Shown here: positions 61,513-64,000 of the stretch, piece after piece
How the letters are laid out: every line of letters starts with the position of its first letter
Numbering within the stretch: the first letter of the stretch is position 1
Source of the DNA: Saprospiraceae bacterium
GTDB lineage: Bacteria > Bacteroidota > Bacteroidia > Chitinophagales > Saprospiraceae
Reading direction: 5' to 3'
Length of the DNA: 64,000 nucleotides
NCBI GenBank assembly: GCA_016714985.1
Contig: JADKBS010000026.1
Location: 100,241 to 164,240 of the forward strand
Translations under genes and position numbers: made by a program
Notes under the pieces: generated by a model
The model's input: the letters and a program-made list of their open reading frames with translations, nothing else
What the model was told of the DNA's origin: nothing
The model's database searches: none

Positions 61513-61603
61513 ATCAACAATCATGTAATCATGTAATCGTCAATCATAAATCAAAAAAACAAGGATTGACGATTGTTGATTACATGATTGTTGATTGTTG
61601 ATG
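61513..61603. repeat. CAATCAT/GATTGTT heptamer hairpin
   Basis: The left arm (CAATCAT, GTAATCAT, GTAATCGT, CAATCAT) pairs with the right arm (GATTGAC, GATTGTT, GATTACA, TGATTGTT, GATTGTT) across an A-rich loop. It lies between the REP array and the hsdM stop codon. Confidence 0.8.
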
Positions 61604-61622
61604 TTGGAAACAGGTACTGCAA

Positions 61623-63022
61623 TCACCCCATTTCCAGCAGCCGCAGCACCTCCTCCAAGTCTGCCTCCATTCCTTCCAGTTCCCCAATCGCCTCCTCGGC
61701 CAGCAACTTCGGTTCGGGCAGGTCGTCGTGGTGTACGAGCTTGTCGTCGGCAATCAGGCCCATGTCAAGGTTGTCGCCTTTGCGCTTTATTTCTTCCCGT
61801 GTGAACACCGCCCAGCGTTCATCCGCCACCTTGCTTCGGTCAGCGGCGGTATAGGCCGCCACGAAGTCGTCGAAATGCGCACGGGTAAAGGGCGTGCGCT
61901 TGCCGAAGCTGGGCATATTGGTGCGCAGGTCGTAAATCCAGACCGCCGGGGTATTGTCCTTGTCGGTCTTGCTACGGGTGAAGAAGAGTACGTTGGTCTT
62001 CACGCCCTGTGCGTAGAAGATGCCCGTGGGCAGCCGCAGGATGGTGTGCAGGTTGCATTTGTTCATCAAGTCGGTGCGCACTTTCTGGCCGTCGCCGTCT
62101 TGGAACAGCACGTTGTCGGGCAGCACCACGGCGGCCCTTGCCTTGCCGTCCGCCTTCAGCGAGCGGTAGATATGCTGGAGGAAATTGAGCTGCTTGTTGA
62201 GCTGCCGATGGTGAGGTCGTCCCGGCTGGGCCGCTCGCCGCCCTTCTTGGTACCGAACGGCGGATTGGTCAGCACCAGGTCGTAGCCCTTCATGGATTTA
62301 CCCGCCTCGGAGAGCGTATCGCCCAGCACCAGCTTGCATTCCAGCCCGTGCAGCATGGCGTTCATCAGCGCCAGTCGGTGGGCATCCCGCACCAGCTCGC
62401 AGCCGCTGATGGCCTCATGGATTTGGAACTGGTAGTCGGCATCGGCCAGCTTGAACAGGTCGTGGTGCTTTTTGATGTATTCGTGCGCCGCAATCATGAA
62501 GCCGAAAGTGCCCGCCGCCGGGTCGTTGATGCGCTCGCCGGGCTTGGGGGCCATGAGTTCCACCATCACGTTGATGAGCGGTCGGGGCGTGAAGTACTGC
62601 CCGGCGCCGGATTTCACCTCGGTGGCGTTCTTTTCCAACAGGCCCTCGTAGAGTTCGCCGAGGCCGTCCTGCCGGGCGCTGAACCAGTCGAGTTGGTCTA
62701 TGTGCTTGATGATTTTGTTGAGGTTGGCGGGTTCCGAGATATTGGAACTGGCATCCTGGTAAATCTCCTGCACGATGCCCCCGACCTTGCCAAGGCCGAG
62801 CAGAGCCGCTTGGTAGCGCTCCTTGAGCCGTATGCCGTCGAGTTGGACGAGTTCGCCCCAGCGGTATGCTTCGGGGATATTGCCCTCGTTCTTGGTTTCC
62901 TGCGCCATTTTCAGGAAGAGGATATAGGTCAGCTCGGTCACGTACTGGTGGTAGGTGATGCCGTCGTCCCGGAGTACGTTGCAGAGGTTCCAGAGTTTGT
63001 TGACGATTTCTTGTGTGGACAT
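61623..63022 (-). CDS. hsdM: Type I restriction-modification methylase HsdM, one frame break
   Basis: The N6-adenine methyltransferase subunit starts MSTQEIVNKLWNLCNVLRDD. SAM motif I is in INDPAAGTFGFMIAAHEYI near residue 165, and the catalytic NPPFGTKKGGERPSRDDL is near 260. The frame then breaks (one A short at 62197-62198) and continues NKQLNFLQHIYRSL, VVLPDNVLFQDGDGQKVRTD and NLHTILRLPTGIFYAQGVKT to the end. Joined, it has about 466 residues, as expected. No hsdR is present in the window; it may lie beyond 64000 or be lost, in which case this would be an orphan methylase. Confidence 0.92.
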
Positions 63023-63041
63023 GTGGTGATTTACATTACTG

Positions 63042-63410
63042 TTGGAGGGCGGAATTTATTCCGCCACTTTTATTGGAGGGCGGAATTCATTCCGCTGTCT
63101 TATGAATCGTCATAAATACCCAAAAAAATATTGGCGGAATAAATTCCGCCCTCCAAGCTCGGTGCGAAAATAGCATTGGAGGGCGGAATTTATTCCGCCA
63201 CTTTTATTGGAGGGCGGAATTCATTCCGCTGTCTTATGAATCGTCATAAATACCCAAAAAAATATTGGCGGAATAAATTCCGCCCTCCAAGCTCGGTGCG
63301 AAAATAGCATTGGAGGGCGGAATTTATTCCGCCACACATTTAATCGCTATGGATCAACGAAAAAATATTGGCGGAACGAAAAAATATTGGCGGAATAAAT
63401 TCCGCCCTCC
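63042..63410. repeat. REP array 2 beside the RAYT transposase
   Basis: Two full 134-bp units (63042, 63176) and a partial third (63310) each carry TTGGAGGGCGGAATTTATTC, a variant GGCGGAATTCATTCCGC, and the inverse GGCGGAATAAATTCCGCC. The two full units look identical. The last REP ends 40 bp before the RAYT start codon. The core palindrome is the same as in array 1, with a different spacer. Confidence 0.92.
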
Positions 63411-63450
63411 GGAGGGGAGCACTATTTTAACGGCGAAATAAATTTTCGTT

Positions 63451-64000
63451 ATGAAAACATACCACAAGAGAAGACTACCACATATCCAGCCCATAGGGGC
63501 TACTTTTTTCGTAACCTTCAATTTGGAAGGAGCCATCCCAAAAGAGGTTTTGGAAAGGCTCAAACTAGAACGTGACCAAGCACTCTGGGAAATAGAACAA
63601 TCAAGGGACTTGGACAAAACGGAAAAAGACCAAAAAGCCTTTGAAGCAAAATGGAAGTTCTTTAAAAATTACGATCACTTCTTGGACAGTGGCCATGCAG
63701 AAAGTCCGTATTGGCTCAAAAATCTAGCGGTGGCAAACATCGTAGCTGATAAATTACACGAGTACAACGGAAAATACTATGACCTGCTGGCTTTTTGCAT
63801 CATGTCGAACCATGTCCATGTGTTGTTTGATTTTTCCGTTCAACTCCCAGCCGATGGCTCCCCCGTGGACGAGCAGCAATACAAACAGCTTTGGCAAGTG
63901 ATTAAATTGATTCGTGGCGCTTCTGCCACTTTGGGCAATCGTATCCTCGGTCGCATCGGGGAAACCTTTTGGCAAGAAGAATATTTTGACCGTTACATTC
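63451..64000 (+). CDS. REP-associated tyrosine transposase (RAYT, Y1 HUH family), 3' partial
   Basis: 183 residues are visible before the window ends. It begins MKTYHKRRLPHIQPIGATFF with VTFNLEG, and continues to FCIMSNHVHVLFDF near residue 115, the HUH metal motif of IS200/IS605-like Y1 transposases. QVIKLIRGASATLGNRILGR and FWQEEYFDRYI then lead towards the catalytic Tyr region. The FWQEEYFD phrase is typical of RAYTs, which are single-copy genes flanked by the REP palindromes they mobilise. That is the arrangement here. The start ATG follows TAAATTTTCGTT. Confidence 0.92.
   Translation, partial: MKTYHKRRLPHIQPIGATFFVTFNLEGAIPKEVLERLKLERDQALWEIEQSRDLDKTEKDQKAFEAKWKFFKNYDHFLDSGHAESPYWLKNLAVANIVADKLHEYNGKYYDLLAFCIMSNHVHVLFDFSVQLPADGSPVDEQQYKQLWQVIKLIRGASATLGNRILGRIGETFWQEEYFDRYI

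Overview
The window looks like a member of the Bacteroidota, probably a Saprospiria-like environmental bacterium (inference). It carries a subtype-iii type VI secretion system, a SusC/SusD pair, FG-GAP and lipoprotein genes, and -7 promoter boxes of the TAnnTTTG / TACCTTCG kind. I saw no rRNA, tRNA or CRISPR array.

Layout. (1) 1-12274, plus strand: a T6SS-iii operon, clpV(tssH, cut by the window start)-tssB-tssC-tssD(hcp)-tssI(vgrG)-tssE-tssF-tssG-tssN-tssK, met head-on by an M23 peptidase gene (12287-13651). (2) 13.65-15.65 kb: a gene graveyard with an IS1595/ISXO2-type transposase remnant, an FG-GAP fragment and the last 52 codons of a second repA. (3) 15.65-32.8 kb, plus strand: a polysaccharide-utilisation locus under a GntR/UTRA regulator: susC, susD, a small membrane protein, ROK sugar kinase, phosphomannose-isomerase-like fusion protein, sugar porter, a small unknown, GH92 alpha-mannosidase, a long FG-GAP lipoprotein and a decayed surface lipoprotein. 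(4) 32.8-46.7 kb: three DUF4185/DUF5005-like propeller lipoproteins (two decayed), GH38 alpha-mannosidase, a sialate-O-acetylesterase-like esterase, and a catabolic block (UxuA mannonate dehydratase, DUF4432 aldose epimerase, SMP-30 lactonase, SDR dehydrogenase). A Fic/Doc toxin-antitoxin pair is wedged against the SDR. (5) 46.9-51.9 kb: a plasmid-type maintenance module: Rep_3 initiator, about 13 iterons, KilA-N protein, RHH protein, ParA and a CAGTA-rich array that may be the centromere. (6) 52.4-56.2 kb: a secreted tectonin/EF-hand/M6 protease and a second KilA-N gene between 91-bp direct repeats. (7) 56.5-64 kb: a defence-like island (type I hsdM/hsdS, RhuM, three unknown genes) shot through with REP palindromes, ending in a RAYT transposase cut by the window end.

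How it fits together. The PUL would bind and import mannose-rich glycans (SusCD), trim them with GH92/GH38 and an esterase, and take up mannose through the sugar porter. Two intracellular routes are visible: phosphorylation and isomerisation (ROK plus PMI-like), and a possible oxidative route via mannonolactone and mannonate (epimerase, SDR, lactonase, UxuA). Rep and Par genes on one side and a repA scrap on the other suggest plasmid-mediated history for the PUL.

Two cautions. Many genes between 32 and 38 kb and between 56 and 63 kb are broken by one-base changes in homopolymers, so some pseudogenes may be sequencing artefacts. Short palindromic and heptamer repeats are abundant, both between and inside genes. 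All identifications come from reading the translated sequence; no database search was run.
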